A DNA stretch of 57,203 nt, from contig JAEOSX010000094.1 in NCBI GenBank assembly GCA_016840135.1, positions 1 through 57,203 of the forward strand. The letters run 5' to 3'. Every line of letters begins with the position of its first letter. Position 1 is the stretch's first letter. Source of the stretch: Candidatus Hermodarchaeota archaeon (GTDB taxonomy: Archaea > Asgardarchaeota > Hermodarchaeia > Hermodarchaeales > Hermodarchaeaceae). The position numbers and the translations under genes were made by a program. The notes beneath the pieces were generated by a model that worked only from the letters and a program-made list of their open reading frames with translations, had not been told where the DNA came from and made no database searches. This document shows, piece after piece, positions 31,356-40,381 of this stretch.

Positions 31356-32123
31356 TTATCTACCAAAACGTCGATCACGTTGTTGTAAAGTCCTTAGCGC
31401 TCGCCAAAAATCAATCTTTCTTATCCTTGGCCAAAATATATCAGCAAAATAAAGTTCCGAGTAGGCAGATTGCCATAACAAGAACCCAGACAAACGTTCT
31501 TCTCCAGATGTGCGAATTATCAGTTCAGGATCAGCAATACCTGCAGTGTAAAGATGTTCTTCTATTGTCCCAGTTGTTATCGCACTAGGGTTAATCTCTC
31601 CATTCTTTACCCTCTCGGCGATTCGACGGACTGCGTCAACAATTTCAGTTCTACCACCATAACCAATTGCAACATTTAGTTGGAAATTCTCGTATTCTTC
31701 TGTAGATTTCTCTGCTTCTCGTATTGCAGATAATACCTTTGAAGGTAAAAGAGAAAGACGCCCAATTGCACGTACACGCACTCGGTGACGATGAATACTC
31801 TCTGAGCTTGAAGCCCTTAAGAATTGCTGGCATGCTAGTTCCATTATCTTTTCTATTTCCGTTTCGTTACGATCAAAATTCTCTGTTGAAAACACGTATA
31901 TTGTAACGATTTTTATTCCCGCATCGAAACACCAATCAAGAACTTCGTCAATCCGTTTGGCGCCTTGTTCGTGACCAAAGCTTGCATCTCTATTATGTTC
32001 GCGGGCAAAGCGGCGGTTTCCATCTAGAATTATGCCTACATGTTTTGGCATAGGTGTATCTTTGATTTGTCGCCAAAGAAGCCAAGAATAAATGTGATAG
32101 AATGGTCCCAAGATGTTTGGCAT
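31356..32123 (-). CDS. uppS: cis-Prenyltransferase (UppS/dolichyl diphosphate synthase family)
   Basis: 255 residues that extend allylic diphosphates with isopentenyl diphosphate in cis to make long polyprenyl lipid carriers for glycosylation. Motifs are HVGIILDGNRRFAREH (catalytic Asp), TIYVFSTENFDRNE, NVAIGYGGRTEIVDA, PELIIRTSGEERLSGFLLW and SELYFADIFWP. The full set is present. In the same window a SEC59/DGK1-like kinase may act on the product. It is in an operon with the NYN-like gene. Confidence 0.95.
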   Translation of the reverse strand: MPNILGPFYHIYSWLLWRQIKDTPMPKHVGIILDGNRRFAREHNRDASFGHEQGAKRIDEVLDWCFDAGIKIVTIYVFSTENFDRNETEIEKIMELACQQFLRASSSESIHRHRVRVRAIGRLSLLPSKVLSAIREAEKSTEEYENFQLNVAIGYGGRTEIVDAVRRIAERVKNGEINPSAITTGTIEEHLYTAGIADPELIIRTSGEERLSGFLLWQSAYSELYFADIFWPRIRKIDFWRALRTLQQRDRRFGR

Positions 32124-32211
32124 AGTCGGCTCCTGTTGTAGTGCGAACGGAGCACGATATTTAACCTTTCCTTTATTAAACGAGTCAAAGGAAATACTGA
32201 GACTAGGTTAA

Positions 32212-32586
32212 TCACAGATGCTTGGCAATTTTAGCTGCTGCCTGTTCTAATTTAATAAAGACCAACCCTAGACCAGCGACTGCGTTAATATTCGTGCTTG
32301 CCATAAGAACTGCATCTTGTCCAGCAGCGACCATAATTATTGCACCAGTAGCTCCCTGGGCAAAGACTTGATGAAGATCGCCTTTCCCTAAATCAGAAGC
32401 AGCGCGTTCCCCGACCGTGAGGAGTGCGGCGCTCATAGCAGCCACTAAAGTTTCATCAAATTCTTCGGGTAAATTCGCTGCTATAGGTAATCCATCTATA
32501 CCAACTACTACAGCAGCCTCAACATCCTCTAGTGACTTGGTGAGTTCCTCAAGGATAGCTTCAATTTCTGGTGAACTCGATAACAT
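32212..32586 (-). CDS. Roadblock/LC7 domain protein
   Basis: 124 residues from the ATG at 32586; the frame extends upstream but the earlier residues overlap the GTPase gene. The roadblock pattern is seen in ILEELTKSLEDVEAAVVVGI and DGLPIAANLPEEFDETLVAA, and in the C-terminal VLMASTNINAVAGLGLVFIKL. Roadblock proteins pair with small GTPases, MglB-MglA being the bacterial model. The gene lies next to an MglA-like GTPase, 10 nt away, so it probably forms the partner. Confidence 0.88.
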   Translation of the reverse strand: MLSSSPEIEAILEELTKSLEDVEAAVVVGIDGLPIAANLPEEFDETLVAAMSAALLTVGERAASDLGKGDLHQVFAQGATGAIIMVAAGQDAVLMASTNINAVAGLGLVFIKLEQAAAKIAKHL

Positions 32587-32596
32587 CAATTTTAAC

Positions 32597-33181
32597 TTAG
32601 CTCGCTGATGCTTTTGCTGGGGCTTGGTATACATGCTGCATTAAAATATCTCGAGTAATCTGTCGGAAGGATCGTTTCACGTTTTCTCCAGATATCGCGC
32701 ATGTGGTGAAACATTGTACATTACCAAGACCTAGTTTTGCTAGCATTACATCCTTTTGCATAGCGTTTGGTAAATCTTGTTTGTTAAGCATAACAATAAG
32801 TATAATCTCGTGGCCTAGCCGCTGTCCAAGTAATTCGCGAAGCTCGCTTAGACTTTCTATGTTTGCATCCATTTGATCTGGTGCTGAATCTGCAACGAAA
32901 ATTACGCCGTCAACGCCTTCTAGAATGACCTTACGCTGACCAGCATGCCGTTTCTGACCGGCGACGGTATATATTTCAAAGACTACCTGTTCTGTTGCTT
33001 GAACTGGAGTATAGTCAAAAAACAATGTTCGACCTGTGTGGTCAGCCACTGATGTGAAGCTACCTTTTTCCAGCCCTTCAACGTTATCGTATATCCAACG
33101 GAGGGCTGTTGTCTTACCCGAAAGTGAGGGTCCCCAAAACACGATTTTAAAATGCATTCTACCTTGTGTGTCTTTCCTCAC
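32597..33181 (-). CDS. MglA-like small GTPase
   Basis: 194 residues. G1 is FWGPSLSGKTTALRWI, the switch II region is YTVAGQKRHAGQRKVILEGV with no Asp before AGQ as in MglA, and G4 is NKQDLP. The VDGVIFVADSAPDQ segment is also MglA-type. It is flanked by roadblock genes on both sides on the same strand. By analogy with MglA-MglB, the roadblock proteins may act as its GAP or scaffold. An internal ATG (MHFKIVFWGP) is an alternative start. Confidence 0.92.
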   Translation of the reverse strand: MRKDTQGRMHFKIVFWGPSLSGKTTALRWIYDNVEGLEKGSFTSVADHTGRTLFFDYTPVQATEQVVFEIYTVAGQKRHAGQRKVILEGVDGVIFVADSAPDQMDANIESLSELRELLGQRLGHEIILIVMLNKQDLPNAMQKDVMLAKLGLGNVQCFTTCAISGENVKRSFRQITRDILMQHVYQAPAKASAS

Positions 33182-33223
33182 AGTAGGCTGCTCCTCCTTT
33201 TTCGGAGTTTTCCTTTACTCTTT

Positions 33224-33691
33224 TTATCCCCTTTCCAGCTCTCCTAGCGCCGCTCGGAGTTCCTCTCTATCGGAGTCAGTTTTCCCAGTTTCGACTGATG
33301 GTTTCTCGGACAAGAATTCTTCCAGAACTTTGGCTAGCTCTGTTGCTGCTTTTTTCATGACCATTCTAATCATGCCAAGATTGACTTCCTTATCAGTAAT
33401 GACACACAGAACGCCCTTGCCGGCACCAGCAGCGAAGATTTTCCCGTCATCGAATTCTGAAGTAACAATAATTAGATTCCCTACATCCAAGTTTTTACCC
33501 TGCTCTTCACTTGCACAGAATACAGCACTAGCAATAGCGCCAATTCCATCAACATCAAGAGGATAATAGCTAAACTTGGAGACGTGGGCAATCGTGAGTC
33601 CAGTCCTGTCTACAAGGATGCACTTCTTGATTCCTCCCTCGCTTTTGATAACATCAGCGAGGATTTCGTCAAAGGTTTTTACAGGGTGCAT
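33224..33691 (-). CDS. Roadblock/LC7-like protein
   Basis: 155 residues with the roadblock fold signature: FDEILADVIKSEGGIKKCIL, VDRTGLTIAHVSKF, IGAIASAVFCASEEQGKNLD, and IIVTSEFDDGKIFAAGAGKG. The C-terminal 30 residues are a charged helical tail (SEKPSVETGKTDSDREELRA). It lies 42 nt upstream of the MglA-like gene and is probably co-transcribed with it. Confidence 0.82.
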   Translation of the reverse strand: MHPVKTFDEILADVIKSEGGIKKCILVDRTGLTIAHVSKFSYYPLDVDGIGAIASAVFCASEEQGKNLDVGNLIIVTSEFDDGKIFAAGAGKGVLCVITDKEVNLGMIRMVMKKAATELAKVLEEFLSEKPSVETGKTDSDREELRAALGELERG

Positions 33692-33783
33692 TTAGATAGC
33701 TCCTTTCACCAGGGCTTGTAGTTTTAATCATTTGATTGGCGACTTAAATTCTTTTGGGGAGCAGGTTTTGGAAATCCAAAATT

Positions 33784-34098
33784 CTAAGTACTCTTTAACA
33801 GTATCAGAATATAATCTTCTTCGGGGGCGACCAGTATCTCACTTTCAGGTGTTGAAATAGTGAGGAAATTCATGAAGTTAGCGCCGAGCTCTTCACCTAA
33901 TTCGTCAACAACCCGCTTTGCTTTTCCTATAAGAGATGTGATTAGGGCGGCTATTATCTCAGTTTTTTCAGCGCCAAGGGTCGACTTTATGGGTAAACCT
34001 TCCATATTTGTGATTATGACGCCACGTACTCCTTCATGAGCTTCCAAACGCTTAAGAGTATCTTTTAATGCCTTTCCACCTATCATAGGACCCCACAC
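33784..34098 (-). CDS. Roadblock/LC7 (dynein light chain-like) protein
   Basis: 104 residues with a compact roadblock domain: [40 protein letters not shown] and [17 protein letters not shown]. Of the cluster members this one is nearest in size and layout to eukaryotic LC7/roadblock. It is the most upstream gene of the minus-strand cluster. An internal ATG (MIGGKAL) five codons in is an alternative start. Confidence 0.88.
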   Translation of the reverse strand: MWGPMIGGKALKDTLKRLEAHEGVRGVIITNMEGLPIKSTLGAEKTEIIAALITSLIGKAKRVVDELGEELGANFMNFLTISTPESEILVAPEEDYILILLKST

Positions 34099-34367
34099 AC
34101 ATTACTTCTAATTAATCAGTCACCTGATTTAGTTATAAAGGTATCCTTGTATTCAGAACGTAATTTGAAACATGCTCACAGGAATCAAGTGCTTTGATTG
34201 AATATAATTCCTGATTCATGGCAGCGCGCCTAAGAGAGTGTCTTATCTAATCTATAAACAATGAAATATGCTAATCACAGAATCGTTACCTTCAAACTAA
34301 AGAGAACAGTTTTTATCTTCTAAACACTTATCTCGGAATAGGGCATCATCTTAGGTAAATTGAAATC

Positions 34368-34748
34368 GTGAGCGTGTCTTTAATGCTGAACAAGGAAGCG
34401 ATTGAGCAGATTCTCAGCCAAATTATGGATATTATTCCCGAACTCGAAGGCTTGATTGTCGCCTCATCTTCTGGGAAAGTAGCTGCAGGTCAAACACTGA
34501 CAGAAAAAGACCATTCCAAGATTGCTGCTAGTATTTTGGCATTTCATAACGAGTCAAAAAATGTCAACACCGTTGTTAACCAGGGTATATCACAGGTTCT
34601 TTATATCGAGTCAGAGAATGGGTATACAATAGCGGTTCACGGCTTGAAGGCCTTTGCAGTGGCGATCGCTGGAAAAGATGCTGCCCCTAGCTTAGGTCTT
34701 ATTATCAGGAGTCTCCGAAGAGCCGTAGAAAAAATAGAACAAGGTTAA
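34368..34748 (+). CDS. Roadblock/LC7-like protein
   Basis: 126 residues with the same fold: EQILSQIMDIIPELEGLIVA, SSSGKVAAGQTLTEKDHSKI, and VLYIESENGYTIAVHGLKAF. It is divergent from the other three roadblock genes and lies just upstream of smc on the plus strand. The GTG start at 34368 is chosen; an ATG at 34383 is also in frame. A link to SMC is suggested only by position. Confidence 0.8.
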   Translation: MSVSLMLNKEAIEQILSQIMDIIPELEGLIVASSSGKVAAGQTLTEKDHSKIAASILAFHNESKNVNTVVNQGISQVLYIESENGYTIAVHGLKAFAVAIAGKDAAPSLGLIIRSLRRAVEKIEQG

Positions 34749-34766
34749 AAAAACATTAGGGATATT

Positions 34767-34799
34767 ACCCGTTCTTATATGTCTGGCTTCCAGACGGGT
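34767..34799 (+). promoter_or_regulatory. Inverted repeat between the roadblock gene and smc
   Basis: GTCTGG (34781-34786) and CCAGAC (34790-34795) form a 6-bp stem with a 3-nt loop, and ACCC/GGGT (34767-34770/34796-34799) can add an outer stem across a bulge. It begins about 20 nt after the roadblock stop and 55-87 nt before the smc GTG. It could be a terminator-like hairpin or an operator. Pattern only. Confidence 0.4.
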
Positions 34800-34853
34800 A
34801 GAATATAATCATATAGAATTTCAAAACTCGGCGAAGTTGACGGGGATATTCTC

Positions 34854-37800
34854 GTGGCTCATATCCGACAATTACAGCTTTCGGGGTTCAAATCGTTTGG
34901 TACACGTAAGGTAACCCTGAATTTAAGCAAGGGCTTGACTGTTTTTGTTGGAAAGAACGGCTGTGGTAAAAGCAATATTCTCGACGCTGTGTGCTTTGTT
35001 CTTGGTCGGCTGAGTAGTAAAGCCCTCCGTGCAGAGAACTTCGCTTCTCTATTATATCACGGTGGTGAAGCAAATCCTCCTGCCAAATTTTGCCGAGTGA
35101 CAATGGTTTTCGATAATAAAGACAGACAGCTTCCAGTAGACGCTGATGAGGTTTCGGTCAGCAGGGAAATCGACACAAGCGGAGTTAGCGTATACCGTCT
35201 CAATGGGAAACGCTGCACAAGAACAGAGCTTCTAGACACAATCGGTGCCGCTGGATTGCATCCTGAAGGGTATAATATTGTCCTTCAAACTGAGCTAGCA
35301 AATATCGTTGGCATGTCATCTACTCAAATCCGTCAAATTGTTGAAAATATAGCTGGCATTTCTGTATATGATGAGAAAAAACGACAAATCGAGGAAGAAC
35401 TCAAGAAAGTTGATGCTAATCTCGGTCTAGTCCAAGTGCGTACAGAAGAAATCCGTCAAGAATACGAACGATTAGAAAGAGATCGGAGTGATGCTCTTCG
35501 CTGGCAAGAAATAACCGAGAAAATGGTGCTGCTCCAACGTGAGTTGGCTTTCGCCGAATTGGCTCGTGTTGAAGAGCGTCTAAATGATTTAAAAAGTGAG
35601 TATGCTTCTCTAACCAAGACTATCAATCAATTTGAGACACAAAAAAGGGAAGCAAAAGAGCAAATCATAGCTCTGGAGGTTGCTGCCAAGACCATTGAGG
35701 TGCGGATGAAAGACCTTGAAAGTGCGAGCCATGCTAAAGAAGTAGAAAAATCACGGATTACAGAGAAAATAAATGGGCTTCAAATCACTTTGGGCAAGCT
35801 TAGACGCCAAACTGAATCTATTTCCGCCAGTATCACTCATCTCCATTCCTTGGAGAGAATCGAGTCAGACAAATATTCCAGTTTGGAGAAGCTAGTTGGG
35901 AAATTAAAGAGCGAAGCAGCTGCACTGAAGACGAAAATCACTTCTCTTCGTACGGAACTAATGCAACTTTCAGTACAACTATCTAAACCCGATGCTGATT
36001 ATCTGGAATCGAGAACGAGTGTCCTTTCCCTATCAGAAACTATTGAGCAAAAAAGGGGAAAGCTGGGCGAAATTAAGGCTATGTATCGTGTGGCTGAACA
36101 GAAAATAGTCAATCTTCAGCAACAAATCACGACGAGTTCATCATTAGTATCAAATCAAGAACAAGAAATTGAAGAAGCACAAAGCTCCCTTAAGGAAACT
36201 GAAGTTGAAGTTCAACAAAAAAGAGCCGCACTGATAGAAATCCAAGAGCAGCTGCGAACAACAAGCTCTTCTATACTTGATCACAGAAGGGACCAATCTG
36301 AACTTGATCAGTTAATTCAGAAGACAAAAGATGAACTATTGGAAGCACGAACCCGACTTAAAACCATCCGTGAACTCGGCAAGCTTAGGGTGTCCCGACA
36401 AGCCGCAATCAACGCAATTCTTCGGTTTGCAGAAGAACAACAAATATCTGGAATATACGGTACTCTTGCTAGTCTAGGTAAAACCTCGACCGAATATGCT
36501 GTCGCTTTGGAAGTTGCGAGTCGAGGTAGACTAGAATTCATAGTAGTTGACAATGAGGATACAGCCGCTCGATGTATAAAATATCTGAAACAAAGTAAAA
36601 TAGGTCGGGCATCGTTTATTCCCCTTGCATCAATTAATCCTCATTCTTCCACCTATAAGGAGAGTTTTCCAGGCTTAATAGGGAATGCTATTGACCTTCT
36701 ATCCTTTGACGAAAAGTTCCGCTCTGCATTTGAATTTGCTTTTGGTCATACAATTATCGTCAAGGACTTGTCTACTGCACGATCAATTAAAGCTCCAGGA
36801 TTTAGAAGAATCTCAATCGATGGCGATGTTGTTGAGCCAAATCACACTTTAACTGGCGGCTACTACAAACGCTTTCCGTCTCTGTCTTTAGAAGAGGAAA
36901 GTTTGATTCCTGAACTGCAAAGGAAACTTAAAGAGTTGCGTGAATTACGCGAATCGTTGGACCATGATTTTCAGAAATTAGAGAGTTCCAATAATCAACT
37001 CGATGAACAGCTGACGCTTGCTCAACGAGAGTTGACTAGAATAGAACAGCGCTTCACTGAAGCACAGGATGATATAACGTATAAAGAAGAAGCACTAACA
37101 GCATTAAAGGATAGTATAATAACTCTACAAGAGAGCTTGCGGGAAGAAGTGTCAGCAAGAGATGATTTGGCTCAGAAACAGCAGCTAGAAGAAGAAGGAA
37201 TAGCTCGACTTGTAACCGAGCGTCAAGGATATCAAGAGAAACTAGCAGAGCTAGAAAGGGGCAGTGCTGATAATAAGATTAATCGCCTTCGTGGAGAGCT
37301 CGATGAACTTGAGGAGCAACTCCGAAAAGTCGAAATCCAGTTGACAGAGAAGAGTGGCGAAATGCGTTTTGCTCAAACTGAGCAGAAGCGCCTACAGAAA
37401 GAACTGCTACTTTTGAATAATGAACTTGAGCGCGTTAGGGGCGAACTTGGAGATTCTGAACAGGTGAATAAAGACGCGCAGGCTCAAGCAGATAATCTTG
37501 CCCAAGAAGTAATCGATTTAAAAAACGAACTTGTTACTCTTGAACAGACGCTAGAGGAGAACGAGTCTGAGCGACGCCGATTAGCAGAATTGGCAGAGGA
37601 ATTAACCATTAGAATAAGCGAGGAGCGGAATAGCCGATCTAAACTTGAGGTTCGTATTGAAAATTGGGAAGAACGCCTCATAACACAAAAAGAAAAGGTA
37701 AACGGAATGGAACCGCCGCCTGCACCAATACTGCCTTCTAGTGTCTATAGCCTACGGAAGCAGCTCACTGAACTGGAGCAAGAGCGGGAAGAGCTTGGGT

Positions 37801-38420
37801 TAATTAACCAAAAGGCTATTGAGCGATTTGATGTTGTTAGACAAGCCTACGAAGAAATATCCGAGAAGGAAAAAAGCATTCGTGATGAACGCGAAGCAAT
37901 ACTTGAAGCAATGCGAAAAGCTGAAGCAGAGAAGTTCAAGGTATTCATGATGTCTTTTACTAGTATTTCAAGACACTTCGCTGAGGTTTATAAGCAGCTA
38001 GCAGATGGTGAAGGGGAGCTTGAATTAGAGAATCCAGAGAACCCTTTCCTTGGCGGGATTCGTATGAAAGCGCGACCTGAAGGAAAACGCGTACAATACC
38101 TTGACGCTCTTTCAGGAGGAGAAAAAGCACTTACGGCTCTTGCTTTTATTTTTGCTCTTCAACTTCACCAACCAGCTCCTTTCTTCTTTCTAGATGAAAT
38201 TGATGAATCACTTGACCCCACAAATACCGAGCGCGTCGCGAGACTACTCGATAAACTGTCACAAAAGTCTCAATTCATATTAATTTCTCATAACGAGATT
38301 ACAATTCGATGGGCACACACTTTATATGGCGTTGCGATGGTCGAAGGTCTATCTCGTGTCTTCTCGATAAAGTTCGAAGAGGGAGTTTTGATGGTAGAGA
38401 AACCGAGTACCCGTAGCTAA
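34854..38420 (+). CDS. smc: SMC chromosome-segregation ATPase
   Basis: 1188 residues with the full SMC architecture. N-terminal Walker A is VFVGKNGCGKSNILDAV. Long coiled coils (about 170-510 and 670-1010) flank a central hinge near 515-660 that includes ISGIYGTLASLGKT and GRASFIPLASIN. The C-terminal head has signature LDALSGGEKALTALAFIFAL and Walker B PAPFFFLDEIDESLDPTN. It forms the condensin-like complex with ScpA and ScpB, encoded directly downstream. The GTG start gives MAHIRQLQLSGFKSFG, the usual N-terminus. Confidence 0.97.
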   Translation: MAHIRQLQLSGFKSFGTRKVTLNLSKGLTVFVGKNGCGKSNILDAVCFVLGRLSSKALRAENFASLLYHGGEANPPAKFCRVTMVFDNKDRQLPVDADEVSVSREIDTSGVSVYRLNGKRCTRTELLDTIGAAGLHPEGYNIVLQTELANIVGMSSTQIRQIVENIAGISVYDEKKRQIEEELKKVDANLGLVQVRTEEIRQEYERLERDRSDALRWQEITEKMVLLQRELAFAELARVEERLNDLKSEYASLTKTINQFETQKREAKEQIIALEVAAKTIEVRMKDLESASHAKEVEKSRITEKINGLQITLGKLRRQTESISASITHLHSLERIESDKYSSLEKLVGKLKSEAAALKTKITSLRTELMQLSVQLSKPDADYLESRTSVLSLSETIEQKRGKLGEIKAMYRVAEQKIVNLQQQITTSSSLVSNQEQEIEEAQSSLKETEVEVQQKRAALIEIQEQLRTTSSSILDHRRDQSELDQLIQKTKDELLEARTRLKTIRELGKLRVSRQAAINAILRFAEEQQISGIYGTLASLGKTSTEYAVALEVASRGRLEFIVVDNEDTAARCIKYLKQSKIGRASFIPLASINPHSSTYKESFPGLIGNAIDLLSFDEKFRSAFEFAFGHTIIVKDLSTARSIKAPGFRRISIDGDVVEPNHTLTGGYYKRFPSLSLEEESLIPELQRKLKELRELRESLDHDFQKLESSNNQLDEQLTLAQRELTRIEQRFTEAQDDITYKEEALTALKDSIITLQESLREEVSARDDLAQKQQLEEEGIARLVTERQGYQEKLAELERGSADNKINRLRGELDELEEQLRKVEIQLTEKSGEMRFAQTEQKRLQKELLLLNNELERVRGELGDSEQVNKDAQAQADNLAQEVIDLKNELVTLEQTLEENESERRRLAELAEELTIRISEERNSRSKLEVRIENWEERLITQKEKVNGMEPPPAPILPSSVYSLRKQLTELEQEREELGLINQKAIERFDVVRQAYEEISEKEKSIRDEREAILEAMRKAEAEKFKVFMMSFTSISRHFAEVYKQLADGEGELELENPENPFLGGIRMKARPEGKRVQYLDALSGGEKALTALAFIFALQLHQPAPFFFLDEIDESLDPTNTERVARLLDKLSQKSQFILISHNEITIRWAHTLYGVAMVEGLSRVFSIKFEEGVLMVEKPSTRS

Positions 38421-38603
38421 GACCGGTTTTGTGAATATTACAGTAACTCTCGATATGAAACTTTGGGAGTGATTCACTTCGGAGCATTTATGTATCATTT
38501 GACAGGTGAAGGAAGTATCTACAGTGTGTATTGTAGTCTTTCACTAACAATGATTGATTGCTCAGACAACAATATCACTGCAATTTCAAAAAAAGTGAGG
38601 TAA

Positions 38604-39293
38604 TTGACGACAAGAAGTCAGGACCCTTTCTGGCTCCATCAACCTTGGCGTATCTTAACTGATATCCTTGAGCTCCAGAAAATCAGTCCTTGGGAGCTTG
38701 ACTTAGCAGAGCTAGTTAACGGGTTCATTGGTCGGCTTCTGACAGGAGATTTTGATTTCCGCATATGTGGAAGAGCTCTTCTTTCTGCGGCGATATTACT
38801 CAGATACAAAACCGAGTATCTTCTAGAATTTGGTCGAGAGGAGGAAGCTATAACAGAAATTGAAGAGGATATTTTCCTCCCCCCAATTCGTCCTCCTTTT
38901 AGGCAACAGGTTCGTCCAGTTTCCGAAACAGAACTCGTAGAAGCATTACGTGAATTGGTATTCCCTTCTACAAAACGAAAACGACAACGTCACATCACTG
39001 CACTGCCGACACCGGAGGAGTTTGGTCGAAAGCAGGAATCCGATTTCCAATTTAGAAAGTGGATGCAAAGTATATACGAGAAATTACGCGAAGCTAGTCT
39101 CGAAAGCAACCCCGTTTCTTTCTTTGAATTTGTTCGAGGCTTAGCCCGCGTAGAAATCATTCGTATCTTTCTTACTCTTATGTTTCTACTGGCAGAGGAA
39201 AAAGTGCTCATTTCCCAAGATATGGATTTTGGAGATATCTTGATTAATTTTTTAGAGGCAAATAAGGACGAGGTTGAAGTAGATGCAGGATGA
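38604..39293 (+). CDS. scpA: Segregation and condensation protein A (kleisin)
   Basis: 229 residues. The N-terminal kleisin helix region is seen in ILTDILELQKISPWELDLAE, followed by FRICGRALLSAAILLRYKTE; the C-terminal winged-helix region ends in FLLAEEKVLISQDMDFGDI. ScpA bridges the SMC heads. The start appears to be TTG at 38604, since no ATG or GTG fits before the conserved N-terminus. It overlaps scpB by 11 nt and lies 183 nt after smc. Confidence 0.9.
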   Translation: MTTRSQDPFWLHQPWRILTDILELQKISPWELDLAELVNGFIGRLLTGDFDFRICGRALLSAAILLRYKTEYLLEFGREEEAITEIEEDIFLPPIRPPFRQQVRPVSETELVEALRELVFPSTKRKRQRHITALPTPEEFGRKQESDFQFRKWMQSIYEKLREASLESNPVSFFEFVRGLARVEIIRIFLTLMFLLAEEKVLISQDMDFGDILINFLEANKDEVEVDAG

Positions 39294-39828
39294 TAAGAGA
39301 CTTGTTGAAGCAGCCCTTTACATTTCGGGACGTCCTCTCTCTATTCATGAAATCCAAGATGCTACTCAATTACCCACACTTAAACGAATTCGAGAGATAC
39401 TCAATGAACTAATTACTGAATATAAAACCCGGGGTGGGGCTCTTGTCCTAGTTCAACTTCCCCGTCAACGTTTTGTCCTTCAACTCGATCCCAATCTTAG
39501 CGAACGTGTTGCTGCACTAGCTCCTCATGGCCTTCTCTCATTGGGTGAATTGAAGACTCTACTCTACATAGCCTTAAAACAACCAATACTCCAGTCCCAA
39601 GTCGTTGAATATCGTGGGTCGCACAGCTACAAACACATCAGACAACTTGAAGGGTTAGGATTCATAGAGTCACAACCCCGAGGACGATCCAAGGAATTGA
39701 TTACAAGTCAGATGTTCGCAGACTACTTCGGGTTTGATTATGATCTTGAAAAACTTAAGATCCAACTTCGCCGAATGATTCGTAGGATACAACAACAAGA
39801 AAAAGAACAGGAACTAGTAAACCGGTAA
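39283..39828 (+). CDS. scpB: Segregation and condensation protein B
   Basis: 181 residues with two winged-helix domains: LVEAALYISGRPLSIHEIQD, ILNELITEYKTRGGALVLVQ, then KTLLYIALKQPILQSQVVEY with HIRQLEGLGFIESQPRGRSK. This is the ScpB pattern. It follows scpA with an 11-nt overlap, completing an smc-scpA-scpB set. Confidence 0.9.
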   Translation: MQDDKRLVEAALYISGRPLSIHEIQDATQLPTLKRIREILNELITEYKTRGGALVLVQLPRQRFVLQLDPNLSERVAALAPHGLLSLGELKTLLYIALKQPILQSQVVEYRGSHSYKHIRQLEGLGFIESQPRGRSKELITSQMFADYFGFDYDLEKLKIQLRRMIRRIQQQEKEQELVNR

Positions 39829-39913
39829 GTAACTCATAAACTCCTTTTGCACTCTAATTTGTGAGTTTAAATTAATATTTGCGATTAGAGCCATAACTGA
39901 TGAGGCTTCTGAT

Positions 39914-40381
39914 TTGGCTCGCTTCTACACTACTTCAATAAATCCGGGAATAAATCAGGAAAAAGAGGATTTGAGTATATCCACTGGCATTTATGCGATT
40001 TTTATTATGCGCGAATCAGGATGCCCATTATTCTATCGTATCATCAAGTCACACAGTATGAAGACTGACCCATCAATACTTTGTGGACTCTTTACAGCCT
40101 TGAATATGTTTGTGAGACAAGTAACTTCGGGAGATTGTATTGAACGACTTGACGCAGGGCGTTGGCGGTTCACATTCCAGCCATTGCCATATGCTCTCAT
40201 TGTTCTTTGCAGTGCAAAAGACTGTAATCCATTACTCTTAAAGTACCTTACAAAACAAGTCAAAAAGCTTCTTTTAACTGATTACAAAGCCAAGCTTCAG
40301 GGTACGCAGCCTATCACGGTCTGTGATAATTCAGATCTTGGAGAACGTATTGAAAAAATCCTAACTGGTTTTACCAACTAA
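39914..40381 (+). CDS. Hypothetical protein, possibly longin/roadblock-like
   Basis: 155 residues, start TTG at 39914. The pattern is a strand (GIYAIFIMRESGCPLFYRII), a helix (PSILCGLFTALNMFVRQVTS), three strands (CIERLDAGRWRFTFQPLPYA, LIVLCSAKD) and a helix (PLLLKYLTKQVKKLLLTDYK). This order resembles longin or roadblock-related folds of small-GTPase regulators. It follows scpB and overlaps the hypE stop by 4 nt at the 3' end. The family is not recognised and the fold call is tentative. Confidence 0.6.
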   Translation: MARFYTTSINPGINQEKEDLSISTGIYAIFIMRESGCPLFYRIIKSHSMKTDPSILCGLFTALNMFVRQVTSGDCIERLDAGRWRFTFQPLPYALIVLCSAKDCNPLLLKYLTKQVKKLLLTDYKAKLQGTQPITVCDNSDLGERIEKILTGFTN

